36,743 bases of DNA from JBNKFV01 sp050290265 (GTDB lineage Bacteria; Pseudomonadota; Gammaproteobacteria; Pseudomonadales; Cellvibrionaceae), in the NCBI GenBank assembly GCA_050290265.1, contig JBNKHI010000036.1, positions 1 to 36,743 on the forward strand, written 5' to 3'. A model generated the notes under the pieces. It saw nothing but the letters and a program-made list of their open reading frames with translations. It had not been told where the DNA came from and made no database searches. Each line of letters starts with the position of its first letter. Within the stretch, counting starts at the first letter, position 1. Shown piece after piece: positions 5,743-13,293 of the stretch. A program made the position numbers and the translations under genes.

Positions 5743-8010
5743 ATGTTATTAGCAACTGATCTTGATGGAACCTTTTTAGCCGGTGACCCGGATAGCCGTT
5801 TCACGTTGTACCAGTTAATAGCCGATCATCCTGAAATTGATTTAGTGTTTGTCACTGGGCGTGGTTTAGAGTCGGTGTTGCCGTTACTCTCTGATCCAAC
5901 CATACCGCAACCCGATTATATTATTTGTGATGTAGGCTGTACGGTTGTGGACGGTAAAACACAACAACCCTTGCACCCTCTGCAGTCTGCTATTGACAGT
6001 CGGTGGCCGGGAGAGCGCGTTGTTGAAGACGCGGTTGCACATATTCCCAACCTGCAACGCCAGGAAGTGCCGCAGGCACGACGCGTTTCATTTTTTTGTG
6101 AAAGCGACGCAGTTACAGAAGAGCTGCAAAGTATTGTCGAGGAACTGTCTTGTGATCTGCTTTTTTCCGCCGGGAAATATTTAGATGTCTTGCCTAAAGA
6201 TACTAACAAAGGCAGTACATTAAGTGCGTTGGTAGACCACTTGGATGTTGATCCGGGAGATGTTCTGGTGGCTGGCGATACCCTCAATGATTTATCCATG
6301 TACGGGCATCAGTTCGTTGGCGTTTGTGTTGGTGAGTCAGAGTCCTCATTACTGGAGGCCACGAAAGGTCAGGCACGTGTTTATCATGCAAATGCTCCGG
6401 GCTGTGGCGGTATTTTAGAAGCCTTCGAGCACTTTGGTTTTTTAGGCGAAGCAGGTTTAAAGGCTGAGGCTCGTGATAGTTATAACCCAGGTAAGTCAGA
6501 TTTGGTTATCGTTTATCACCGCCTGCCTTACGAAGAGGTTATCGAAGATGGCGAGGTACGTCGTCGTCGTCCAACATCACCAAACGGTATTATTCCAACA
6601 CTGTTAAGTTTTTTTGCCGATGGTAAGTCTGGTTCATGGGTGGCTTGGTCGCAGACAGATAATACGGTGGGAGAATTTGAAACGCATACTGAAGTGGATA
6701 CCAGCTTATACCCAAAACTGGTAGCTGCCCGAGTGCCACTGGATAAAGAAGATGTCGATATCTTTTATAAGCAGTTTTCGAAGGAGGCTTTTTGGCCAAC
6801 GCTACATACGTTTTGGGAGCGGGCGACGTTTCGCGAAGATCACTGGCAGGTTTTCTTAAAGGTGAACAGTCTTTTTGCGCAGAGGGCTGCTGCCGAAGCT
6901 GCTGAAGGCGCAACAGTCTGGATTCATGATTATAACCTGTGGATGGTGCCTGCATTCCTTAGAGAGCTGCGCCCAGATGTCAAAATAGCATTTTTTCATC
7001 ACACCTATTTTCCCTCTGCAGACGTGTTTAATGTACTGCCTTGGCGACGGGAAATTATTGGTAGCTTGCTGCATTGTGATTATATTGGCTTTCATATCCC
7101 ACGGCAGGCGGAAAACTTTGTTGATGTTGCACGAGGTGTGGCACCGATAGAAATTTGTAAGCGTGAGAGTTGTGCTCCGCGATTTTTGACGTTCGGCTGT
7201 GCGGTAGGGTTGGATGAAATGACCACTGAAATTGAAGTCAATGGTCGGCGTATTGGTTTGGGTGCGCACCCTGTAGGTCTGGATGTAGGTCGTGTTGCGA
7301 ACTTATTAAAGAAATCTTCCGTGCAAGAACATATGGCGAAATTACGTGAAGAACTCAAAGGTACAAAAGTTATCTTTTCGGTTGAGCGCCTGGATTATAC
7401 GAAAGGTACATTGGAAAAACTGGAAGCTTATGAGCGCTTGCTGGAAGATCATCCGGACTTACATGGTAGGGTTACTTTGCTGACAGTGTGTGTCCCTGCT
7501 GCTAAGGAAATGACTATCTACGATGAGTTGCAAACGCAAATTGAGCAAGCAGTTGGGCGCATTAATGGTCGCTTTTCTCGCGTCGACTGGACGCCATTAC
7601 AATTCTTTTTCCGTGCATTCCCTTTCGAAGAGCTGGTCGCTTACTATGCAATGGCTGATGTGATGTGGATAACACCACTGCGGGATGGTTTAAATTTGGT
7701 GGCAAAAGAATTTGTTGCGACACAAGGTTTAACGAATGGCAGCGGCGTGCTGGTGTTGTCTGAGTTTGCGGGTGCCGCAGCAGAGTTGCACAGTGCAATA
7801 CTGGCAAATCCGCATGATCCAGCGGAGCTTTCAAATTCGTGTTATTTTGCGTTGAATTTACATCGTTCAGAAGCGAAAAGTCGTTTGCGCGAATTGTTTG
7901 ATGTGGTCAGTCACTATGACATCGACTATTGGGGCCGAGAATTTCTTGAGTCAGTCGCCCGTGTCAATAATTCGGACCATGACTTGCCAAACACAACGGC
8001 AGCAGCGTAA
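5743..8010 (+). CDS. ggpPS: Fused glucosylglycerol-phosphate phosphatase/synthase (GgpPS)
   Basis: A 755-residue two-domain enzyme for the compatible solute glucosylglycerol. Residues 1 to about 240 are a HAD phosphatase: nucleophile motif DLDGT (6-10), Thr38 in VFVTGRG, Lys156, and acid motif GDTLND (178-183). Residues from about 250 are a GT20 glycosyltransferase with YHRLPYEEV, SPNGIIPTLL, HDYNLW (395-400), HHTYFPSADVFNVLPW (419-434), VERLDYTKG (547-555) and RDGLNLVAKE (647-656). The variants YHRLPYEE and ERLDYTKG point to glucosylglycerol-phosphate synthase rather than trehalose-6-phosphate synthase. It would join ADP-glucose and glycerol-3-phosphate and then dephosphorylate the product. 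Cyanobacteria use separate ggpS and phosphatase genes; fusions of this order are known from salt-tolerant Pseudomonas. TTGGAGG nine bases before the ATG fixes the start. Confidence 0.9.
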   Translation: MLLATDLDGTFLAGDPDSRFTLYQLIADHPEIDLVFVTGRGLESVLPLLSDPTIPQPDYIICDVGCTVVDGKTQQPLHPLQSAIDSRWPGERVVEDAVAHIPNLQRQEVPQARRVSFFCESDAVTEELQSIVEELSCDLLFSAGKYLDVLPKDTNKGSTLSALVDHLDVDPGDVLVAGDTLNDLSMYGHQFVGVCVGESESSLLEATKGQARVYHANAPGCGGILEAFEHFGFLGEAGLKAEARDSYNPGKSDLVIVYHRLPYEEVIEDGEVRRRRPTSPNGIIPTLLSFFADGKSGSWVAWSQTDNTVGEFETHTEVDTSLYPKLVAARVPLDKEDVDIFYKQFSKEAFWPTLHTFWERATFREDHWQVFLKVNSLFAQRAAAEAAEGATVWIHDYNLWMVPAFLRELRPDVKIAFFHHTYFPSADVFNVLPWRREIIGSLLHCDYIGFHIPRQAENFVDVARGVAPIEICKRESCAPRFLTFGCAVGLDEMTTEIEVNGRRIGLGAHPVGLDVGRVANLLKKSSVQEHMAKLREELKGTKVIFSVERLDYTKGTLEKLEAYERLLEDHPDLHGRVTLLTVCVPAAKEMTIYDELQTQIEQAVGRINGRFSRVDWTPLQFFFRAFPFEELVAYYAMADVMWITPLRDGLNLVAKEFVATQGLTNGSGVLVLSEFAGAAAELHSAILANPHDPAELSNSCYFALNLHRSEAKSRLRELFDVVSHYDIDYWGREFLESVARVNNSDHDLPNTTAAA

Positions 8011-9558
8011 TTACCAAAAGGCAATAATCAGCAAGGCAGTGAGCGTGGTCAACACAAGCGCTCCTGCTTTAACTGACCTGCTGGGCCTTGTGTTTACTTG
8101 TTGCTGTGTGCTCAGCAACTGATCTGCAGAAGGTGTACCCCCAAGGAACGCTTGCCATGCTATTGTAAAAATAAGCGTTGCAGCAAAAAGCAGCCCAGCA
8201 ACGATGGTAAAGTGCACTGAGTGCCAGCCAAGTTGTGCGCCGATAAAACTAATCAACGATAAAATATGACCGCACACGGCACCGTGTAAAGCGGCACTGG
8301 CGGTAATTTTTTTGCTGCAGAAACCCAATGCAAAGATGGCAACCAATGGCGGTGTGACATACGCAAAGGTCTGTTGAAGGTAATTAAATAAACCGGGAAA
8401 TTGATCAATCATGGGTGCCCAGAGCGCCGCTAAAACCATGAGTATGAGTGTGCAATAGCGACCGAGTTGGGCAAGCTGGCGATATGTCAGGTTAGGCCGT
8501 TTGGGTTTCACAAAATCAACAATGATTAATGTTGATGCAGAATTTAGTGTTGAATCGACGCTGGACATAATTGCTGCCAGCAAACCCGCTAACATCAAAC
8601 CGGCCAATCCTGGCGGTGCAAATTCGCTAATCAAACGTGGAAAAACAGTGTCGGGGCGTTCCAGATCAGAAAACAACGCTGCGGCTATAACGCCTGGCAT
8701 CACCATAATAAACAAGGGTAATAGTTTCAGTGCTGCTGCGATTAAGGCGCCATAGCCTGCCGCATTAACATCTCTCGCACCCAGTAGGCGTTGAGCTACA
8801 TACTGATTCATTGTCCAGTAGTAGAAGCCCAAAATAGGTAAGCCAATCAGAGTGCCGAGCCAAGGCAGAGCCTCATCATCTAATGGCCGTATCAAGGATA
8901 AATGATCTTTTGGTAGTTGCTCTATTACGGCGGACCAGCTGAAATCGAATTGCGAAAAAACTATCCACGTCAGTATGCAGGAGCCCGCCAATAAAACTGT
9001 AGCCTGAAGAGCATCGGTATAGGCAACTGCGCGCAGGCCACCGGCAGTAGTATAGACGCCGGCAAACAATGCCAGTCCCGCACACGTTGGGATCAGTTCT
9101 AAGCCTGGAATAAACAGCATCAGTACCAAGGCGCCAGCATAAAGACTGCCGGCGGTGTCTAAGACAATACTGAGAAATAATGAGCTTGCCGATAAATATT
9201 TTCTAAGCCTGGCGTCGAATCGTTGTTCCATAATTTCTGGAACAGTTGTGATTCTACGTTGAATAAAAATAGGCGCTACATAAATGGCGGTGAACAGCAT
9301 GACGAGCGCGGCCATCCATTCATAGTTGGCAACTGACAGGCCGGTCTCCCAGGCGGCTCCGGGTAATCCAATTAGCGTTGTGGAAGAAATGTTAGAGGCA
9401 AATAACGAGAGGCCAATGACCGCAGGCCCTAAACTGCGGCCTGCTAGAAATAATTCATCGACATCAGGTGAACGTTTCGTTACACGAATACAAACGATGA
9501 TAATGGTTAATGCGTAGATACCCAGAATAACGTAGTCAATCTGATTAAGCGTCAGCAT
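8011..9558 (-). CDS. Sodium:solute symporter (SSS family, SGLT-like)
   Basis: A 515-residue inner-membrane protein with about thirteen hydrophobic helices, typical of the SSS/SGLT family that couples solute import to sodium. Family features include the early FLAGRSLG segment, LSLFASNISSTTLIGLPG in helix 1 (the sodium-site region), ATVPEIME-type TTVPEIMEQRFD, TAGGLRAVAYTDALQ and the sodium-site helix GLMLAGLLAAIMSSVDSTLNS. The sequence is closer to the sugar/inositol branch than to proline carriers, but the substrate is not determined. Its stop codon is immediately next to the ggpPS stop on the other strand with no base between. The pairing with ggpPS suggests, as inference only, uptake of an osmolyte or of a sugar precursor. 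No strong ribosome site precedes the ATG. Confidence 0.88.
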   Translation of the reverse strand: MLTLNQIDYVILGIYALTIIIVCIRVTKRSPDVDELFLAGRSLGPAVIGLSLFASNISSTTLIGLPGAAWETGLSVANYEWMAALVMLFTAIYVAPIFIQRRITTVPEIMEQRFDARLRKYLSASSLFLSIVLDTAGSLYAGALVLMLFIPGLELIPTCAGLALFAGVYTTAGGLRAVAYTDALQATVLLAGSCILTWIVFSQFDFSWSAVIEQLPKDHLSLIRPLDDEALPWLGTLIGLPILGFYYWTMNQYVAQRLLGARDVNAAGYGALIAAALKLLPLFIMVMPGVIAAALFSDLERPDTVFPRLISEFAPPGLAGLMLAGLLAAIMSSVDSTLNSASTLIIVDFVKPKRPNLTYRQLAQLGRYCTLILMVLAALWAPMIDQFPGLFNYLQQTFAYVTPPLVAIFALGFCSKKITASAALHGAVCGHILSLISFIGAQLGWHSVHFTIVAGLLFAATLIFTIAWQAFLGGTPSADQLLSTQQQVNTRPSRSVKAGALVLTTLTALLIIAFW

Positions 9559-9626
9559 AATTATTGTCGATATTAGTTAGTTTATCGAAAAAAGTGATAA
9601 ATCTTTTCGCAGGATTTGTGCCAATG

Positions 9627-9643
9627 AATAATAAGTTATTATT
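9627..9643. promoter_or_regulatory. AT-rich perfect inverted repeat upstream of the symporter
   Basis: AATAATAA (9627-9634) and TTATTATT (9636-9643) flank a single G, about 70 bases before the symporter ATG. It may be an operator or part of the promoter; AT-richness lowers its significance. Confidence 0.3.
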
Positions 9644-9801
9644 GTAATGTGAGCTTTTTCCGCACAGGATGTGTGCGTTAAATAATTAGTTGCATGGTCA
9701 TAGTGCAGATGGCGGGCGAATACAGCGACCGACACTTTACGGTATATCTTGTGGTATATCGTACTGTTACACAACTGGCTTGTGGGTTTTCTGATTAAGT
9801 A

Positions 9802-10956
9802 TTAATACCAAAACGAGAAATATAAGCGGAATACATTCGCATCAAATTCATACAAGGGCTCTTCACCGGCTGCGTAACCGGTAGCGGTAACATCGCGAAA
9901 GTTATCGTAACTAAAGCGCATATGGTCCCAATACAAATTTACGGTAGTTTTATCAAACCAGGATAAAAGTTTGGATCTTATCTCGTAGCTACCGCCGACA
10001 CCAAAGCCAATAGAAGAGTAGCTGCTTAGTTCTTTATCGCGGGCACGAAAATTAGTCGCTGCGCGAAAATCGAATAAATCGTTATAAAAGTCTGCCGATG
10101 TTTGATTATAGCGACGAAGTTTCGCTTCCAGTATTAAACCGTCAATTTGAGTCACTGGGTGGATATATCGCATTTCGATATTGTTAGCGGTAATACCCCA
10201 GCTGTCAGAAAAATAGCGGAATTCACCGCGAAGCGACGCACGATAAGGAAGGTAGTACATCGCCTTTATGCCAATGGCATCGGCATTGCGGGTTCGAGGA
10301 TATAGCTCTCGCTCGTAACTAAAACCGCTGCCTGCGCTGCTATCAGCAAAGCGCACGCTGCGATAAGGGTTGTTCAAATAGCCTTCGTCGATTAAGGATT
10401 CCACCCCGATACTGGCGATCATGTTTTTGGTAATAACTTGGGTGAGGTTGATGCGGTAACGTCGATGTTCGGCGGTGTCTTCAAACGTGCTGTCACCATT
10501 TTGTCTGACAGTATCGTCGCCAAAGCTGAAACCCAGGCTCAGGGTAGATAGGTCGCCGAAAAAATCCTGGCTAATATCAAAACTGACTGTGTCGGCACTG
10601 TAGTCGCTTTCTTCGCTATTGGTATAGCTAAGGCTCATGATGGTTTTGTCGCGCAGGTAGTCAATGCCAACGCTTTGTTCTGTCCGTTCTTCAGAATAAG
10701 GGCTTGCCGTAGCGAGGACATCAATGGATGCGCTTGACACCATATCTACGTAGTAATTGCCGTAAATGGACACTTTGTCGGCAATATTTTTGCGTACTAA
10801 GAGTGAAGGGCCATCAATTTCAGCGCCCCCGCCATCATAAAGGTGGTAAAGCACATCGGTTCGATCTTCCGGCAGTACGGCCCCGCTAACGTGCGCCGTT
10901 ACTAACGATAGAGATAAGAGTCTTTCGAGGTTTTTAATAACATTAACTGCAGCCAC
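9802..10956 (-). CDS. DUF3570 outer-membrane beta-barrel protein
   Basis: The mature part begins VLPEDRTDVLYHLYDGGG and continues with DGPSLLVRKN, NYYVDMVSSASIDVL and SPYSEER, the conserved DUF3570 opening. The rest alternates short beta strands and turns and ends in LYFSFWY, an aromatic C-terminus typical of outer-membrane barrels. The function of the family is unknown. The start is unclear: no ATG is near the signal peptide (IKNLERLLSLSLVTAHVSGA). I use the GTG at 10956; an ATT at 10938 would give an ordinary signal peptide directly, and the longer reading from 11013 runs mostly through the upstream gene. It overlaps the DUF4266 gene by 14 bases, implying coupled translation. DUF3570, DUF4266 and TlpA genes occur together in other proteobacteria, often with an apbE gene, which is absent here. 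Confidence 0.85.
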   Translation of the reverse strand: MAAVNVIKNLERLLSLSLVTAHVSGAVLPEDRTDVLYHLYDGGGAEIDGPSLLVRKNIADKVSIYGNYYVDMVSSASIDVLATASPYSEERTEQSVGIDYLRDKTIMSLSYTNSEESDYSADTVSFDISQDFFGDLSTLSLGFSFGDDTVRQNGDSTFEDTAEHRRYRINLTQVITKNMIASIGVESLIDEGYLNNPYRSVRFADSSAGSGFSYERELYPRTRNADAIGIKAMYYLPYRASLRGEFRYFSDSWGITANNIEMRYIHPVTQIDGLILEAKLRRYNQTSADFYNDLFDFRAATNFRARDKELSSYSSIGFGVGGSYEIRSKLLSWFDKTTVNLYWDHMRFSYDNFRDVTATGYAAGEEPLYEFDANVFRLYFSFWY

Positions 10957-11185
10957 AGCCACCGCCCCCACTACCTTCAGCGCCGCGTGCCGCTTCGCGA
11001 GCTTCATACACATGGTTAAGGTATTTCGCTGAAACCTGGTCGCGCTCGAAACTCATAATCGGATCAGCAAGATTTTGTCGTTCGTACGGTTTTACCCAGG
11101 GAGTAATCGTACACCCTGCAATGACGAGCAAGGTGCTGAAAACACACATCCGTTTGATAACTGTGAGCAGTGAGTTGATGTTCAT
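10943..11185 (-). CDS. DUF4266 small lipoprotein with Gly/Cys C-terminal tail
   Basis: An 80-residue lipoprotein: signal peptide 1-24 with lipobox VIAGC (Cys25), then a PWVKPYERQNLADP segment and a C-terminal GSGGGGCGCS. The opening PW..YER and the glycine tail ending in C-x-C are the DUF4266 signature. The function is unknown; the terminal Cys-Gly-Cys looks like a metal- or cofactor-binding or modification site, which is inference. Its ATG overlaps the TlpA stop (ATGA) and its stop overlaps the start region of the DUF3570 gene, so the three genes are translationally linked. Lacking Asp at +2 (it has Thr), it would be expected to go to the outer membrane. Confidence 0.88.
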   Translation of the reverse strand: MNINSLLTVIKRMCVFSTLLVIAGCTITPWVKPYERQNLADPIMSFERDQVSAKYLNHVYEAREAARGAEGSGGGGCGCS

Positions 11186-11688
11186 TCGCGGATAAGTTCT
11201 TTAATTTGGGTGCGATAGTCGTCTTCGTAGCCAGGCTTATAGCCCCGGTGTAGATAGCGCATATTGCCGTCGCGGTCTACCAATATACTGCTGGGCATGG
11301 CATCAACGCCATAGAGCGCGCTGACTTTACTGGTGTTATCCAGCAGTACCGGCATGGTTAACCCCATTTTCTTGGCCATTTCGGCGACGCCGTCTGATTC
11401 TTCATCGACATTTACCCCGAGAATTTTAAAGCCCGCGCCTGAGTAGCGCTCATGTAATTCGTTGAGAATTGGTAATTCCTGGCGGCAAGGGCCGCACCAC
11501 GTAGCCCAGAAATTGATAAATAGAACTTCGCCGCGGTGTTCTTCCAGGCGGAAATTATCACCGGACAAGGTTTTTAAGGTGAAGTCGGGCGCTGGACCCG
11601 ACAGGCTTTTGGCACTGCAGATCGTTGCGGATAGTGTGATACAAAGTGCGAAACCGAAGCCTTTAAGTAATTGCATGATGTCATCCAT
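11182..11688 (-). CDS. TlpA/ResA-type periplasmic thiol-disulfide oxidoreductase
   Basis: A 168-residue exported thioredoxin-fold protein: signal peptide in the first 26 residues, APDFTLKTLSG at the start of the fold, active site WCGPC (64-68) and the cis-proline loop AMPSS (P132). Such proteins reduce disulfides in the periplasm; ResA and CcmG members keep CxxCH cysteines of apocytochrome c reduced for haem attachment. The neighbours encode at least three CxxCH proteins and a Cys-rich lipoprotein, so one of these is the likely client (inference). The start may be the ATG at 11688 or the one at 11676, which has GGATG upstream. The stop overlaps the next gene by four bases. Confidence 0.93.
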   Translation of the reverse strand: MDDIMQLLKGFGFALCITLSATICSAKSLSGPAPDFTLKTLSGDNFRLEEHRGEVLFINFWATWCGPCRQELPILNELHERYSGAGFKILGVNVDEESDGVAEMAKKMGLTMPVLLDNTSKVSALYGVDAMPSSILVDRDGNMRYLHRGYKPGYEDDYRTQIKELIRE

Positions 11689-11816
11689 TGTCGGTTAATT
11701 TTAGAGGCATCGTCACCCCATCACATTCGGACTTATTTTAGCGCAGAGCAAGCGTATAACTGCACGCTCGCGTTGCTGAAATGTTAACTGGTTCTGTGAT
11801 GAGTTTTATTTGATGC

Positions 11817-12467
11817 CTAAAAAAACAGGGTTATGCCAACATGGGTTTCCAGGTTATTGCTGTCGCGTGTCTTACCGAGTACATCGTGTTCAAACAAATG
11901 ATCCCGAACATCCAAGTGGAGACTGATCGAGTCGGTAGCAAAAAAGCGAAAACCAGCGCCGTAGTTGTAAGTAAAGTGCTCTTCATCAGCAAAGTTGGTA
12001 TTACCAACGCCGAGTATTAAATACAGGTTGGTATTAAACGACCAACCGTCGCCCATAAATACTTCCCCGGGGAACAGGTTGTAGCCTACGGACAAGTTGT
12101 AATAATTCATATCACGCTGGCTAGGTGTTAACAGCTCAATGGCACCACTCAAATCTTCGTAGGTGGTTTTTTGCAAGGTGGTCTGGCCATAGGCTGCTTC
12201 GAGGAAATAATCTTCGGTTACATGGTAGGCCAGGCGCAGGCCAACAACATCGTTGCTGCCAAAATCTTCAACGTTCATCAGACCGTAATAGACGCCAAAT
12301 TCAAAGTCTTCACTGTCTAATTTGGCTTCTTTAATTTCACGACGCTGCATATCCGGGGTAATAATTTTGTCCAGCACACGATCTTCCGCAAAGGCTTGCG
12401 GAGACAGGTTCAACAGGCTGGCAAGCAGTGTCGCGCCTAAAAGAACGCGGTTACGCCAAGCTTCCAT
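11817..12467 (-). CDS. Outer-membrane beta-barrel protein
   Basis: A 216-residue protein with a signal peptide (LLGATLLASLLNLSPQAFA, about 9-27), a charged linker (about 28-52) and then a run of alternating amphipathic strands beginning FEFGVYYGLMNVEDFG and ending VGITLFF with a C-terminal Phe, as required for barrel insertion by Bam. The size suggests an eight-stranded barrel. It resembles the outer-membrane beta-barrel domain found next to TlpA/DUF4266/DUF3570 genes in other bacteria. It shares the strand pattern FG-x-x-D-(V/I)-(V/I)-G-(L/I) with the upstream gene, so the two are probably paralogues. The ATG has GAGGAG eight bases upstream, inside the 3' end of the preceding gene, with a 31-base overlap. 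Confidence 0.82.
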   Translation of the reverse strand: MEAWRNRVLLGATLLASLLNLSPQAFAEDRVLDKIITPDMQRREIKEAKLDSEDFEFGVYYGLMNVEDFGSNDVVGLRLAYHVTEDYFLEAAYGQTTLQKTTYEDLSGAIELLTPSQRDMNYYNLSVGYNLFPGEVFMGDGWSFNTNLYLILGVGNTNFADEEHFTYNYGAGFRFFATDSISLHLDVRDHLFEHDVLGKTRDSNNLETHVGITLFF

Positions 12468-13207
12468 TGGTTGATCTCCTCATTTTCATCGCGCTGGGTG
12501 AGCAGCAGGTTATTTGTATATTCAAGGCGCAAAACAAAGCGCCGTGTTAGATAAAAGTAGCTACCAACACCAACTTGTACAACATTGTTATTGCGATCTT
12601 CGGTCAACACAATTGTTGAATCCGGAGAGATATTGATTTTACCGGCCCCTAACATGAAATAAGGTGACAGACGCCACGTTGGGAACGGTTGATGAGTAAT
12701 ATTAACCGTGGCGAGTGTGCTGTCAGAAAAATTGCCGACAATCTGACTGAGGCGGGCTTCAGCCGTAAAGTTTGGTGTAAAGCGATACCCTAGTTCAATG
12801 CCTATTATATCTGCACCGCCAAAATCACCGAGGCCGAAACCAAGTTCCCAGCGGCGGTTTTTAAAGCCATCGATGCTGTAGTCAGTGAGTTCAAAGGCGG
12901 CACCGTTGTCGCCAATGGTGTCGCGAAGCTCTTCACGAAATACCCAGCCAGTTTTGCCTCGATAAGTTTTTATTTTGATCCATTCGGTCCGCTTCTTTAT
13001 CAGCTCAATGCGCTCACCTTGCTCAATAACATGAAAGACCGGGTAGCCGCGTCCGGGGCCGGTATGCACGCTGATGTAGGGTGTCTGGACAATCACCGCC
13101 ATTGGTGATTCATCTTCAGCATAGCTCCACGACGTTGGAAAAAGCGCCAATAAAGCCAATAGCCGAAATAATCGCGAGCAATAAGTCTGAGTTAACGGTT
13201 TTATCAC
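12437..13207 (-). CDS. SH3-domain plus outer-membrane beta-barrel protein
   Basis: A 256-residue protein. A signal peptide ends near SWSYA (residue 30). Residues about 37-95 form a bacterial SH3 domain (SVHTGPGRGYPVFHVIEQGE and GKTGWVFREEL), which often binds peptidoglycan or peptides. From about 115 a beta barrel follows, with WELGFGLGDFGGADIIGIELGYRF and a C-terminal VTAFF. The protein could thus link an outer-membrane pore to the cell wall or to a periplasmic partner (inference). The start is a GTG at 13207 with AAGGAC about 11 bases upstream. It lies 86 bases after the HzsA-like gene and overlaps the next barrel gene. Confidence 0.82.
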   Translation of the reverse strand: MIKPLTQTYCSRLFRLLALLALFPTSWSYAEDESPMAVIVQTPYISVHTGPGRGYPVFHVIEQGERIELIKKRTEWIKIKTYRGKTGWVFREELRDTIGDNGAAFELTDYSIDGFKNRRWELGFGLGDFGGADIIGIELGYRFTPNFTAEARLSQIVGNFSDSTLATVNITHQPFPTWRLSPYFMLGAGKINISPDSTIVLTEDRNNNVVQVGVGSYFYLTRRFVLRLEYTNNLLLTQRDENEEINQWKLGVTAFF

Positions 13208-13293
13208 GGGCCGCCGATGTCCTTAGTTATATTGCCGCCCCGGGATATGCTGGCGACCCTTGGAAATTTTTTAAATCACACGTGTTTAACGAG

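Noticed and set aside
9741..9760. Direct repeat GGTATATC spaced by 12 bases
   Set aside because: Short and AT-rich, placed beyond the 3' end of DUF3570 with no clear target promoter; likely chance.
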